Shown: positions 1 to 5,258, counted from the first letter of the stretch. The stretch: 9,351 nucleotides of DNA from an archaeon (GCA_029932835.1 JAOZPI010000018.1:5094-14444), one strand, 5' to 3'. Made by a program: numbers and translations. Notes: generated by a model from the sequence alone, not told the origin.

Positions 1-766
1 TCACGCACTCACATCCATCTCCAACCATCTGACATACCTCTCCCTCCGGGCACTCCCCTGTACACTTTAGATTATACGAGTCCTCACACTTCACTGTCTC
101 TGGAACGCACCTGCAGTATCCGTTTAGGGCAGTGGTAGCACTGGTTGTCGCAGCCTCACAGGTGTATCCATCCGGACACGACCCGCCGCACGTTGGATAT
201 TCACTCTCCTCACAGCTTGTTGTCTGGTTCGTGCAGTTACATGGTGGACACGGAATGCAGTTACAATCTGGGTCATAGCAGTCTACAAGCCCATCCTTAT
301 CATTATCCACCTGGTCGTTACAGTTTATCTCTGTACAGTCGCACAGTGCTCCATCTGACACTCCGCTGTTCGGCTCACAAACCACCTTCTCTACTATGTA
401 TTCCCAGTAGGTGCCTCCCCCCTTGTCTACTTCCTGTTTAATCTCTCCTGTGCAGTCTATAGGGCAATTTGAGATGCCCTCTCCCTCTTCACATACTCCA
501 TTGCCACAGCAGTTTTCTACATTTTCTACCACTAATTCTCCGTCCTTCTCCAATATCTTCTTGCACAACCCACTGTTTCCCATCTTCGTTACTCCCGCTT
601 TTTCTACTCCTGTTGTCTCTGCTCCCGTTGCTTCTGGCCCCCTCGTTTTAATGGACTGCAGCTCTACCAGAACCAATACCAGCAATAGAAGGATCAACAC
701 GCTGAAGATCACCAGAATTGCCAAGAATACCTTGTTTCCCCCTTCTGCGTTGTTTATAGTTTCCAT
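1..766 (-). CDS. Membrane-anchored cysteine-rich surface protein (C-terminus outside window)
   Basis: The frame runs open from an ATG at 766 to the window edge, giving 255 residues with no stop. One hydrophobic segment (about residues 13-36, VFLAILVIFS then a Leu/Val run) near the N-terminus looks like a signal anchor. A short Gly/Ala/Thr/Glu-rich linker follows, then a domain with 28 cysteines, so most of the protein is probably outside the cell and disulfide-rich. Visible motifs are CCGNGVCEEGEGISNCPIDC (86-105), a type seen in archaeal secreted proteins, and an Asp-rich stretch NDQVDNDKDGLVDC (150-163) like calcium-binding DNDGDG repeats. From residue 185 a Cys module occurs twice (spacing C-x7-C-x3-C-x5-C, ending C-x-C) and may continue past the edge. 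Binding partner and function are unknown. It is transcribed away from the malic enzyme gene, with a TATA-like box at 802-809. Confidence 0.8.
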   Translation of the reverse strand, partial: METINNAEGGNKVFLAILVIFSVLILLLLVLVLVELQSIKTRGPEATGAETTGVEKAGVTKMGNSGLCKKILEKDGELVVENVENCCGNGVCEEGEGISNCPIDCTGEIKQEVDKGGGTYWEYIVEKVVCEPNSGVSDGALCDCTEINCNDQVDNDKDGLVDCYDPDCNCIPCPPCNCTNQTTSCEESEYPTCGGSCPDGYTCEAATTSATTALNGYCRCVPETVKCEDSYNLKCTGECPEGEVCQMVGDGCECV

Positions 767-801
767 TCTGCTAGAAAAACTTTTACTTTAATGTAGCCCT
801 G

Positions 802-809
802 TATAAAAA
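802..809 (-). promoter_or_regulatory. TATA-like box for the Cys-rich surface protein gene
   Basis: Read on the minus strand this is TTTTTATA. Its centre lies about 40 nt before the ATG at 766, so a start of transcription near 778-780 would leave a short leader of roughly 12-14 nt. This is by pattern only; the intergenic DNA is AT-rich throughout. Confidence 0.4.
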
Positions 810-831
810 TTAACAACTCTATTAGGCTTAA

Positions 832-839
832 TTTTTATT
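832..839 (+). promoter_or_regulatory. Possible TATA-like box for the malic enzyme gene
   Basis: The sequence TTTTTATT lies about 35 nt before the GTG start at 871. An archaeal transcription start about 26 nt downstream would fall near 860-862, right at the Shine-Dalgarno sequence, so the fit is marginal and the actual element may be shifted. The whole 104-nt gap 767-870 is a divergent promoter region with no gene of its own. Confidence 0.3.
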
Positions 840-859
840 TTGTCTCCTGCAAGCTTTCC

Positions 860-866
860 GAGGTGG
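860..866 (+). promoter_or_regulatory. Shine-Dalgarno site deciding the GTG start of malic enzyme
   Basis: GAGGTGG is close to a perfect complement of the archaeal 16S rRNA 3' end and sits 4 nt before the GTG at 871. It supports that non-ATG codon as the start; the first internal Met is only at residue 109. Confidence 0.65.
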
Positions 867-870
867 CAAA

Positions 871-2259
871 GTGCAGAACAAAAAAGCCGGTGGAAATCTG
901 GAGGATACCCGCAAACTTCTTGAACGAGCAAAAAAACCATCCAGAGACGCTCTAGAGCTACATCCCCTCTATCGTGGAAAACTGGAGGTCACCCCAAAGT
1001 GCACCATTAGGGGAGCGGAGGACTTTGCTGTGTGGTACACACCTGGCGTGGCCGCTCCGTGCCGAGATATAGAAAAAAACCCGGAGAGGGTATTTGAGCA
1101 CACAAACAAGGGAAACTTTGTAGCTGTAATATCTGATGGAACCCGTGTTTTGGGTCTCGGAGACATAGGACCACGTGCAGCTCTCCCTGTTATGGAAGGA
1201 AAGGCTATTCTGTTTAAGTACCTCGGAGGGGTGGATGCATTTCCCATATGTCTTGATACAAAGGACCCAGAGGAAATAATAAGGGTTTGCAAGATACTAG
1301 AGCCCTCCTTTGGGGGTATCAATCTGGAGGACATAGAAAATCCGAAGTGTTTTTACATCTTGCAGAAGCTTAGGAGGGAAATGAAGATCCCTGTCTGGCA
1401 CGATGATCAGCAGGGAACCGCTACTATTATTCTTGCTGGCCTTATAAACGCGCTTAAACTGGTTGGTAAGGAAAAAGGGAATGTTCAAATTGCCCTGATT
1501 GGTGCGGGGGCTGCTAACATCGCAGTTTCACGTCTTTTGATCTCCTTTGGGTTTTCGCCTGGGAATATGGTCATGGTTGATTCAAGGGGAATACTGCATC
1601 ATAACCGAGAGGATCTAAAATCAGCGAAGACAAGGGAAAAGTGGCACATGTGTGAAATATCCAACAGGGAGAACAAGACGGGTGGAATTGCAGAGGCTCT
1701 GAGTGGGGTTGACATATGCATCTCGCTGTCTAGGCCGGGTCCGGGCGTTATAAAGAAGGAATGGGTGGAGTCTATGAAAGAAGATGCCATAGTGTTTGCG
1801 TGTGCTAATCCAGTTCCGGAGATCTGGCCATGGGAAGCAGAGGAGGCTGGCGCTCAGGTAGTTGCTACTGGGCGTTCTGATTTTCCAAATCAGGTGAACA
1901 ACTCGTTGGGTTTCCCCGGTATATTTCGGGGCGCTTTGGATATAGGGGCAAAGACCATTACAGATGAGATGTGCATCGCTGCTGCAGAAGAATTGGCCCG
2001 ATATGCCGAAGAAAAAGGCCTACGGAGAGATCGAATACTCCCAACTATGGATGATTGGGAGGCGTTTCCCAGAGTTGCCGTGGCTGTTGCTATGAAGGCT
2101 ATGGAACAGGGGGTTGCAAGGAAGAAGATGAGCAGGGAGCAGATCTTTGAGCAGGCTTCATCTACAATAAAGCGTGCCAGGGCCGAGACTCGTGTTTTGA
2201 TGGACTCCGGTATAATAAAAAACTGGTTTAATGCACGATCTGATGGTTCTCAGGGCTGA
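871..2259 (+). CDS. NAD(P)-dependent malic enzyme (malate dehydrogenase, decarboxylating)
   Basis: The 462-residue cytosolic enzyme should oxidatively decarboxylate malate to pyruvate and CO2 with reduction of NAD(P)+. The family signature is intact: YTPGVAAPC with the general acid Tyr56, the SDGTRVLGLGDIGP strand, EGKA with catalytic Lys111, metal ligands Glu153-Asp154 (LEDIE) and HDDQQGTA (Asp178/179), then the Rossmann loop GAGAAN (211-216) where GAGAAG is more usual. Asp237 at the end of the next beta strand suggests NAD+ over NADP+. CANPVPEIWPWEA (311-323) and VNNSLGFPGIFRGALD (342-357) complete the site. Its length fits the short prokaryotic malic enzymes without a phosphotransacetylase fusion. 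It starts with GTG behind a good ribosome binding site and seems monocistronic: the stop is followed after 9 nt by a hairpin-forming tandem repeat and then an oppositely oriented tRNA gene. Cofactor choice is inferred. Confidence 0.95.
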   Translation: MQNKKAGGNLEDTRKLLERAKKPSRDALELHPLYRGKLEVTPKCTIRGAEDFAVWYTPGVAAPCRDIEKNPERVFEHTNKGNFVAVISDGTRVLGLGDIGPRAALPVMEGKAILFKYLGGVDAFPICLDTKDPEEIIRVCKILEPSFGGINLEDIENPKCFYILQKLRREMKIPVWHDDQQGTATIILAGLINALKLVGKEKGNVQIALIGAGAANIAVSRLLISFGFSPGNMVMVDSRGILHHNREDLKSAKTREKWHMCEISNRENKTGGIAEALSGVDICISLSRPGPGVIKKEWVESMKEDAIVFACANPVPEIWPWEAEEAGAQVVATGRSDFPNQVNNSLGFPGIFRGALDIGAKTITDEMCIAAAEELARYAEEKGLRRDRILPTMDDWEAFPRVAVAVAMKAMEQGVARKKMSREQIFEQASSTIKRARAETRVLMDSGIIKNWFNARSDGSQG

Positions 2260-2268
2260 TTGTACCTT

Positions 2269-2354
2269 GAGATGGACCGGCCGGGACGACAAGAGAGAAC
2301 CGCAAGGCAAACCTCTTGTCGTAAGGCCGTCCTCGTGGAAATCTCCCTCATTCT
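2269..2354. repeat. 86-bp tandem repeat, copy 1 (hairpin, carries tRNA-Ala 3'-end sequence)
   Basis: This unit is repeated immediately downstream with only two mismatches, both in the last ten bases. Its first 18 bases equal the last 14 bases of the tRNA-Ala gene plus 4 flanking bases (2441-2458). It can fold almost entirely into one long hairpin: GAGAT (2269-2273) with ATCTC (2341-2345); GGACCGGCC (2274-2282) with GGCCGTCC (2325-2332, one bulge); and a perfect 10-bp stem ACGACAAGAG (2286-2295) with CTCTTGTCGT (2313-2322). The 17-nt loop contains CC-GCAA-GG, a possible GNRA-capped mini-stem on the plus strand. It lies just after the malic enzyme stop. No start-to-stop reading frame here looks like a real gene. 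Confidence 0.9.
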
Positions 2355-2440
2355 GAGATGGACCGGCCGGGACGACAAGAGAGAACCGCAAGGCAAACCT
2401 CTTGTCGTAAGGCCGTCCTCGTGGAAATCTCCCTCCTTTT
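2355..2440. repeat. 86-bp tandem repeat, copy 2 (abuts the tRNA-Ala gene)
   Basis: This is the second copy, 84 of 86 bases identical to the first and with the same fold. It ends CCCTCCTTTT where copy 1 ends CCCTCATTCT. The next base begins a third, partial copy (2441-2458, 18 bp), which is the 3' end of the tRNA gene itself. Near-identity implies recent duplication or ongoing homogenisation. Confidence 0.9.
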
Positions 2441-2458
2441 GAGATGGACCGGCCGGGA
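2441..2458. repeat. Partial third repeat: 18-bp tRNA-Ala 3'-end segment
   Basis: GAGATGGACCGGCCGGGA is present exactly at 2269, 2355 and 2441. Only this copy belongs to a functional tRNA gene: it covers the discriminator, the acceptor 3' strand and most of the T-stem 3' strand. The arrangement resembles the direct repeats left at tRNA 3' ends by site-specific integration, but only 68 bp lie between copies and no integrase is in the window. Confidence 0.75.
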
Positions 2459-2570
2459 TTTGAACCCGGGGCCTCCTGCTGATTTGGATTTTCATCTCCC
2501 CTTCTCAAACTAAAAAGTATACGAGGAGCTCTTGCAAAGCAGGCGATCTACCAGGCTGATCTACCGGCCC
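2445..2570 (-). tRNA. tRNA-Ala(UGC) with a 52-nt intron
   Basis: A full cloverleaf can be read on the minus strand: acceptor GGGCCGG with CCGGTCC and discriminator A; D stem GATC/GATC; anticodon stem CCTGC/GCAGG with loop TTTGCAA; variable AGGCC; T stem CCGGG/CCCGG with loop TTCAAAT. The anticodon is TGC (alanine), and the acceptor contains the G3:U70 wobble that is the alanine identity element. The anticodon loop is split by an intron after position 37. The mature tRNA is 74 nt including the discriminator; CCA is not encoded and must be added. No oligo-T terminator follows at once, so transcripts may run into the adjoining repeats. Confidence 0.95.
2481..2532 (-). other. tRNA intron with bulge-helix-bulge splice sites
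   Basis: The intron lies at the canonical archaeal position 37/38. The splice region reads as a 4-bp helix, TTTG of the anticodon loop with CAAA of the intron, flanked by 3-nt bulges CAA (cut CA|A) and TCA (cut TC|A). The helix on the intron side is weak (2 bp next to the bulge), so this is a relaxed motif. Further in, CTCCTC can pair with GGGGAG. The tRNA splicing endonuclease should remove it. Boundaries are inferred from the cloverleaf and the motif. Confidence 0.8.
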
Positions 2571-2602
2571 ATACCTCTTGGGCTTATTTTTGACTTAATA
2601 GA

Positions 2603-2610
2603 AATAAAAA
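2603..2610 (-). promoter_or_regulatory. TATA-like box for tRNA-Ala
   Basis: On the minus strand this is TTTTTATT, centred about 37 nt before the first base of the mature tRNA. That would place transcription start about 10 nt upstream of the RNase P cut site. It lies between the arms of a 7-bp inverted repeat, ACCTCTT (2573-2579) and AAGAGGT (2609-2615), and slightly overlaps the second arm. Confidence 0.4.
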
Positions 2611-2616
2611 GAGGTT

Positions 2617-2643
2617 GGAGGTCTGAAAACCTCCGTGTTTTTT
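2617..2643 (+). terminator. Hairpin plus T-run between tRNA-Ala and hexuloisomerase genes
   Basis: GGAGGT (2617-2622) pairs with ACCTCC (2629-2634) around a 6-nt loop, followed after GTG by six T residues (2638-2643). It has the form of an intrinsic terminator on the plus strand, which would shield the downstream gene from malic enzyme read-through. The same T-run may instead serve as the TATA box of the next gene, so the call is tentative. Confidence 0.4.
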
Positions 2644-2645
2644 AA
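2638..2645 (+). promoter_or_regulatory. TATA-like box for leaderless phi-corA transcript
   Basis: TTTTTTAA is centred about 25 nt before the ATG at 2666, the spacing expected between an archaeal TATA box and the transcription start. No Shine-Dalgarno sequence precedes that ATG, so a leaderless mRNA beginning at or next to the start codon fits best. Confidence 0.45.
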
Positions 2646-2665
2646 TGCTGCAGCGTTAACTAATT

Positions 2666-3262
2666 ATGAGCGAGAATATCCTCAAACATACCGCTACCGG
2701 TATAGCAAACTTTGCAATCAACGCCATTAGAGCGGTGGATGAGGCTTCTGTTGAACTTTTGCTCAGGGAGATACTTCAGTCTGAGCGGGTTTTTATCTAT
2801 GGGGCTGGCAGGAGTGGCCTCGCAGCGCGGGCATTTGCTATGAGGTTAGTCCACTTGGATATTCCAGCATATGTAATAGGGGAGACTATAACGCCTGCTA
2901 CCCGCAAAGACGACCTCTTTATATGCATTTCCGGAAGTGGCGAAACCTCCTCTGTTATAGACTATGCTCGTTCTGCCAAAAGGGCAGGGGCAAAGATAGC
3001 TGCCATCACTTCATACCCCTCTTCAACCCTTGGAAAGTTGGCTGACCTTGTTGTTGTTATAAAGGGGAAAACAAAGCTGGATATCTCCAAGGAAGATTAC
3101 AAAAAGAGGCAGATAGAGGGCCAAAGCGTTACTCTCGCTCCCATGGGAACCCTCTTTGAGGATACTGCCATGATCTTTTTTGATGGTCTCATCGCAGAGC
3201 TGATGTACCGCCTGGGGAAAAACGAGGAGGAGATGAGAAAGAGGCATACCTCTGTTGAATAG
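2666..3262 (+). CDS. 6-phospho-3-hexuloisomerase (SIS domain)
   Basis: The 198-residue single SIS-domain protein should interconvert D-arabino-hex-3-ulose 6-phosphate and fructose 6-phosphate in the ribulose monophosphate pathway. Archaea often run this pathway in reverse to make ribulose 5-phosphate, or forward to fix formaldehyde. Family features are GAGRSGLAARAFAMRL (46-61, sugar-phosphate loop), GETITPA (72-78), SGSGET (89-94), ITSYPSS (114-120), APMGTLFED (158-166) and a C-terminal RKRHTSVE matching the conserved RHxNLE-like tail with its His. Length is typical. The partner hexulose-6-phosphate synthase is not adjacent and is not fused here. There is no clear ribosome binding site, and a TATA-like run ends about 20 nt upstream, suggesting a leaderless start. 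The CorA-like gene follows after 2 nt, so the two are probably co-transcribed. Related SIS isomerases are the only alternative. Confidence 0.92.
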   Translation: MSENILKHTATGIANFAINAIRAVDEASVELLLREILQSERVFIYGAGRSGLAARAFAMRLVHLDIPAYVIGETITPATRKDDLFICISGSGETSSVIDYARSAKRAGAKIAAITSYPSSTLGKLADLVVVIKGKTKLDISKEDYKKRQIEGQSVTLAPMGTLFEDTAMIFFDGLIAELMYRLGKNEEEMRKRHTSVE

Positions 3263-3264
3263 GA

Positions 3265-4179
3265 ATGAGATACATTGCCCTGGAGTCCGGAAAGTATAGG
3301 GTTTTGGAGGATGTGAACCTAGCGGACCTCAAATCGCAACCCCAATTCTTCTGGCTGGATGTAGATCGCATAGATCCTGCTACAGAGGCAGCCCTGAAGA
3401 GGAGATACGGCATAGAACTAGAGCCCCTCTCTTACCCACACATAACTACCCACCCAGATTATGACCTCCTAGTGTTGAACTATTATCAAAATCTGGAGAA
3501 GAGGAACCTGCAACTTTTTGTTTCGGACAACCACATTATAACAGTGCACAGTGGTTCGGACCCTCTTTGTGACGAACTTGTGGCACTATTGGACGAAGTA
3601 CTTGTTTCCTCCTCTTTCAACACAGAGGGTCTGCTTTATCGCGTCCTTTCTATTGCAATAGACCATAATTCTGATCACCTAAAGTCTCTTCAGTCCTCCA
3701 TGGCAGATCTAGAGGCGGAGCTTAAGAGTGGAGTCCGGGAAGATGAAATACTCCGTATTGTCCAGCTAAGGAGGGATGTAGAGGAGGCTGCTACAGTATT
3801 TTCTGAACTGCGGCAGCACCTATCTGGACTGCAGGCTGGATCCGTTACTCTTCACGGAGTAAAGGCAGGGAGCAACCTCCTGGATCTCTACCTCGCATCT
3901 TCTCTGCTTGTAAGCGGTATTTCAGAGATTCAGGTTATTATAGAGCACTATCTTGATGCCTTTCTCGTGTACTACTCAAGGAGGATCTCCAGCATTAGGA
4001 GGATTGTCCTCCCCCTCTCTACTCTTTCTGTATTTGCAGCCTTCTCCTCCCTCCTCTACTTGTATCTACCACAGCTCTCTACAGGGATAGACCCCTGGCT
4101 CCCCTCCCTATTGCTCCTTCTAGTGGGATCCATCGTCGCAGTGCTCACCTCACGATCTTCTCCTTTCTCCCTCTCTTGA
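3265..4179 (+). CDS. Divergent CorA-like membrane protein lacking the GMN motif
   Basis: The 304-residue protein has the CorA layout: an N-terminal alpha/beta cytoplasmic domain (about 1-115, with FFWLDVDRID and LFVSDNHIITVHSG as in CorA), long helices (about 120-245) and two C-terminal membrane segments (about 247-268 and 279-296). In CorA/MIT channels the end of the first segment carries Gly-Met-Asn, the ion selectivity filter. Here the corresponding stretch reads LLYLYLPQLSTG with no GMN or similar triplet. The C-terminal tail is short and not strongly basic. Magnesium transport therefore cannot be assumed; it may move another ion or small molecule, act as a non-conducting relative, or belong to a separate branch of the superfamily. 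The start is 2 nt after the hexuloisomerase stop without a clear Shine-Dalgarno site, so translation is probably coupled. A 40-nt gap separates it from the convergent flpA. Confidence 0.72.
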   Translation: MRYIALESGKYRVLEDVNLADLKSQPQFFWLDVDRIDPATEAALKRRYGIELEPLSYPHITTHPDYDLLVLNYYQNLEKRNLQLFVSDNHIITVHSGSDPLCDELVALLDEVLVSSSFNTEGLLYRVLSIAIDHNSDHLKSLQSSMADLEAELKSGVREDEILRIVQLRRDVEEAATVFSELRQHLSGLQAGSVTLHGVKAGSNLLDLYLASSLLVSGISEIQVIIEHYLDAFLVYYSRRISSIRRIVLPLSTLSVFAAFSSLLYLYLPQLSTGIDPWLPSLLLLLVGSIVAVLTSRSSPFSLS

Positions 4180-4219
4180 TTCCCCAAAACGCTCTCGGTT
4201 CCTCATCTTTTGAATCAGC

Positions 4220-4861
4220 TCACCCCTTGAATCTAAGCACAAAGAGGCGATGGTCCCTGTGGTAGGGTCTTAAGTTTATATCCTCAATCACCTCAAAGGA
4301 TTTAGATAGCCTCTCCCTTTCCGCCCTGAACACCTCTCCCGGTTTCTTTACAGCGTCTATACTCCTAGCCTTTACGCATAGAATTGCCTTGTCCCCCCTC
4401 CTGAGAAAAGTGCCTGCGTTTTTTTCCAGTACTCTTGATTGGTCTGGTTGTGCAATGTCTTGGTATATAAAATTTACCCCCCTGACCAGATACTGATATG
4501 CTTCCGGTGTTCTAGCATCTTGTAGCATAGGCACCATATTTGTATGCTCTCTGCAACTCTCTAAAAGATTTCGCATACTGGTCTTGGAAAACTCCACAGC
4601 GTATACAACTCCCTTCTCAACTATATCGGCGATGTGCCCTGCGGTAGTCCCGGTGGCGGCCCCAAGGTAAAGAACACGGCTGTTTTGCTTTATAGGGAAC
4701 TCCTTCAGGCCGTTCATTATTGCTGCAGCCAGTTTGCTTCTTCTGGGGTCCCAGATCCTGAGCCCATCTGCAGTCTTCCCTCTCCTTATGCCCCCTCCCC
4801 CCTTTGTGGCAATACGTTCCCCTATCTTATAGACTCCTGGAAATATCTCCTCTCCCTCCAT
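4220..4861 (-). CDS. flpA: Fibrillarin-like rRNA/tRNA 2'-O-methyltransferase
   Basis: FlpA is the catalytic subunit of the box C/D ribonucleoprotein. With Nop5, L7Ae and guide RNAs it transfers methyl from S-adenosylmethionine to ribose 2'-OH. The 213 residues match the family: FPGVYKIGERIATK at the N-terminus, RIWDPRRSKLAAAI, the SAM-binding VLYLGAATGTTAGHIAD (63-79), YAVEFS, and IYQDIAQPDQ. The catalytic tetrad is visible as Lys43, Asp135, Lys164 and His204. The chosen ATG at 4861 overlaps the upstream stop by one base (TGATG), and the protein then starts as its relatives do; an ATG at 4921 in the same frame would add 20 residues unlike the family and overlap the upstream gene more. A Gly-rich turn (20-24) replaces the usual loop before RIWDP. 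Its usual neighbour nop5 is absent here; flpA is instead last in a condensin gene series. Confidence 0.95.
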   Translation of the reverse strand: MEGEEIFPGVYKIGERIATKGGGGIRRGKTADGLRIWDPRRSKLAAAIMNGLKEFPIKQNSRVLYLGAATGTTAGHIADIVEKGVVYAVEFSKTSMRNLLESCREHTNMVPMLQDARTPEAYQYLVRGVNFIYQDIAQPDQSRVLEKNAGTFLRRGDKAILCVKARSIDAVKKPGEVFRAERERLSKSFEVIEDINLRPYHRDHRLFVLRFKG

Positions 4862-5181
4862 CAGAAATCCTTTATCCTTGCTTGAGTTTTTCCAGAGTTT
4901 TGGAGCTCGCCCCTTATCCACCCTATTATATTTTCCACTATCATATCTATCTGTGCCTCTGTCAACTTTTTGTCTTTTTTTATAAGGAAGTTTTCCTCTA
5001 ATGATTCCCTATCATCCGCCCCAATCGCATTCATTGCCTTAAAAACTGGGTGTCCCTCATCTGGAACTGCATCCCCACTTACCAGCCTTGTTCTTACAAA
5101 ATGATAAGCAGCCTCTCGTATCCTCTCAACTCCAGCCGCCTGCACGAATTCAATATCAGCCTGACTTAGGTGCAATGGCAT
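4861..5181 (-). CDS. Small DUF4186-like protein without the family cysteines
   Basis: The 106-residue soluble protein of unknown function resembles the DUF4186 family as I recall it: an IREAAYHFVRTRL helix (21-33), a GHPVF motif (43-47), and a C-terminal LTEAQIDMIVENIIGWI helix (73-89). In the bacterial proteins a Cys cluster of the form CCRGCLEKWH follows GHPVF by about nine residues; here that position reads DDRESLEENF (56-65), so the presumed metal or redox cysteines are gone while spacing is kept. ATG 5181 is chosen because similarity begins there. An in-frame ATG at 5244 would add 21 very hydrophobic residues encoded by a direct repeat and is judged upstream DNA. The stop overlaps the flpA start by one base, implying coupled translation. 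Homology rests on recalled motifs, so function is open. Confidence 0.6.
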   Translation of the reverse strand: MPLHLSQADIEFVQAAGVERIREAAYHFVRTRLVSGDAVPDEGHPVFKAMNAIGADDRESLEENFLIKKDKKLTEAQIDMIVENIIGWIRGELQNSGKTQARIKDF

Positions 5182-5194
5182 AGAGATATATAAA

Positions 5195-5231
5195 ACATAG
5201 AGAATAAAAAACAAGACATAGAGAATAAAAA
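5195..5231 (-). promoter_or_regulatory. Duplicated 16-bp direct repeat, likely internal promoter
   Basis: ACATAGAGAATAAAAA occurs at 5195-5210 and again at 5216-5231 (plus-strand reading), 21 bp apart. On the minus strand each copy starts with TTTTTATT. The copy nearest the gene centres about 26 nt before the ATG at 5181, the position of a TATA box for a leaderless transcript; the second would start about 21 nt earlier. A further AT stretch, TTTTATATAT (5186-5195), is too close to that ATG to serve it. Confidence 0.45.
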
Positions 5232-5258
5232 TCTGTCCCAACACTACGCATCCCCCTT

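Noticed and set aside
145..791. Plus-strand frames opposite the Cys-rich protein
   Set aside because: They are low-complexity and motif-free, while the minus frame has a membrane anchor and ordered Cys modules.
2269..2440. CRISPR array
   Set aside because: Units are directly adjacent with no unique spacers, and only two full copies exist.
2158..2508. Minus-strand frames across the tandem repeats and tRNA encoding repeated peptides
   Set aside because: They are read from hairpin repeats and a tRNA gene; the repeated peptide merely follows the DNA repeat, and no protein family is recognisable.
2481..2532. Box C/D guide RNA inside the tRNA intron (GAGATGA resembles box C)
   Set aside because: No box D (CTGA) is in the intron, and 52 nt leaves no room for a proper guide with C' and D' boxes.
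2573..2580. ACCTCTTG upstream of the tRNA also present in the 86-bp repeats
   Set aside because: An 8-bp match in DNA with frequent ACCTC/GAGGT words is likely chance.
4862..4921. Upstream ATG for flpA at 4921
   Set aside because: It lies within the preceding gene and adds 20 residues unlike FlpA; the TGATG overlap start yields the expected N-terminus.
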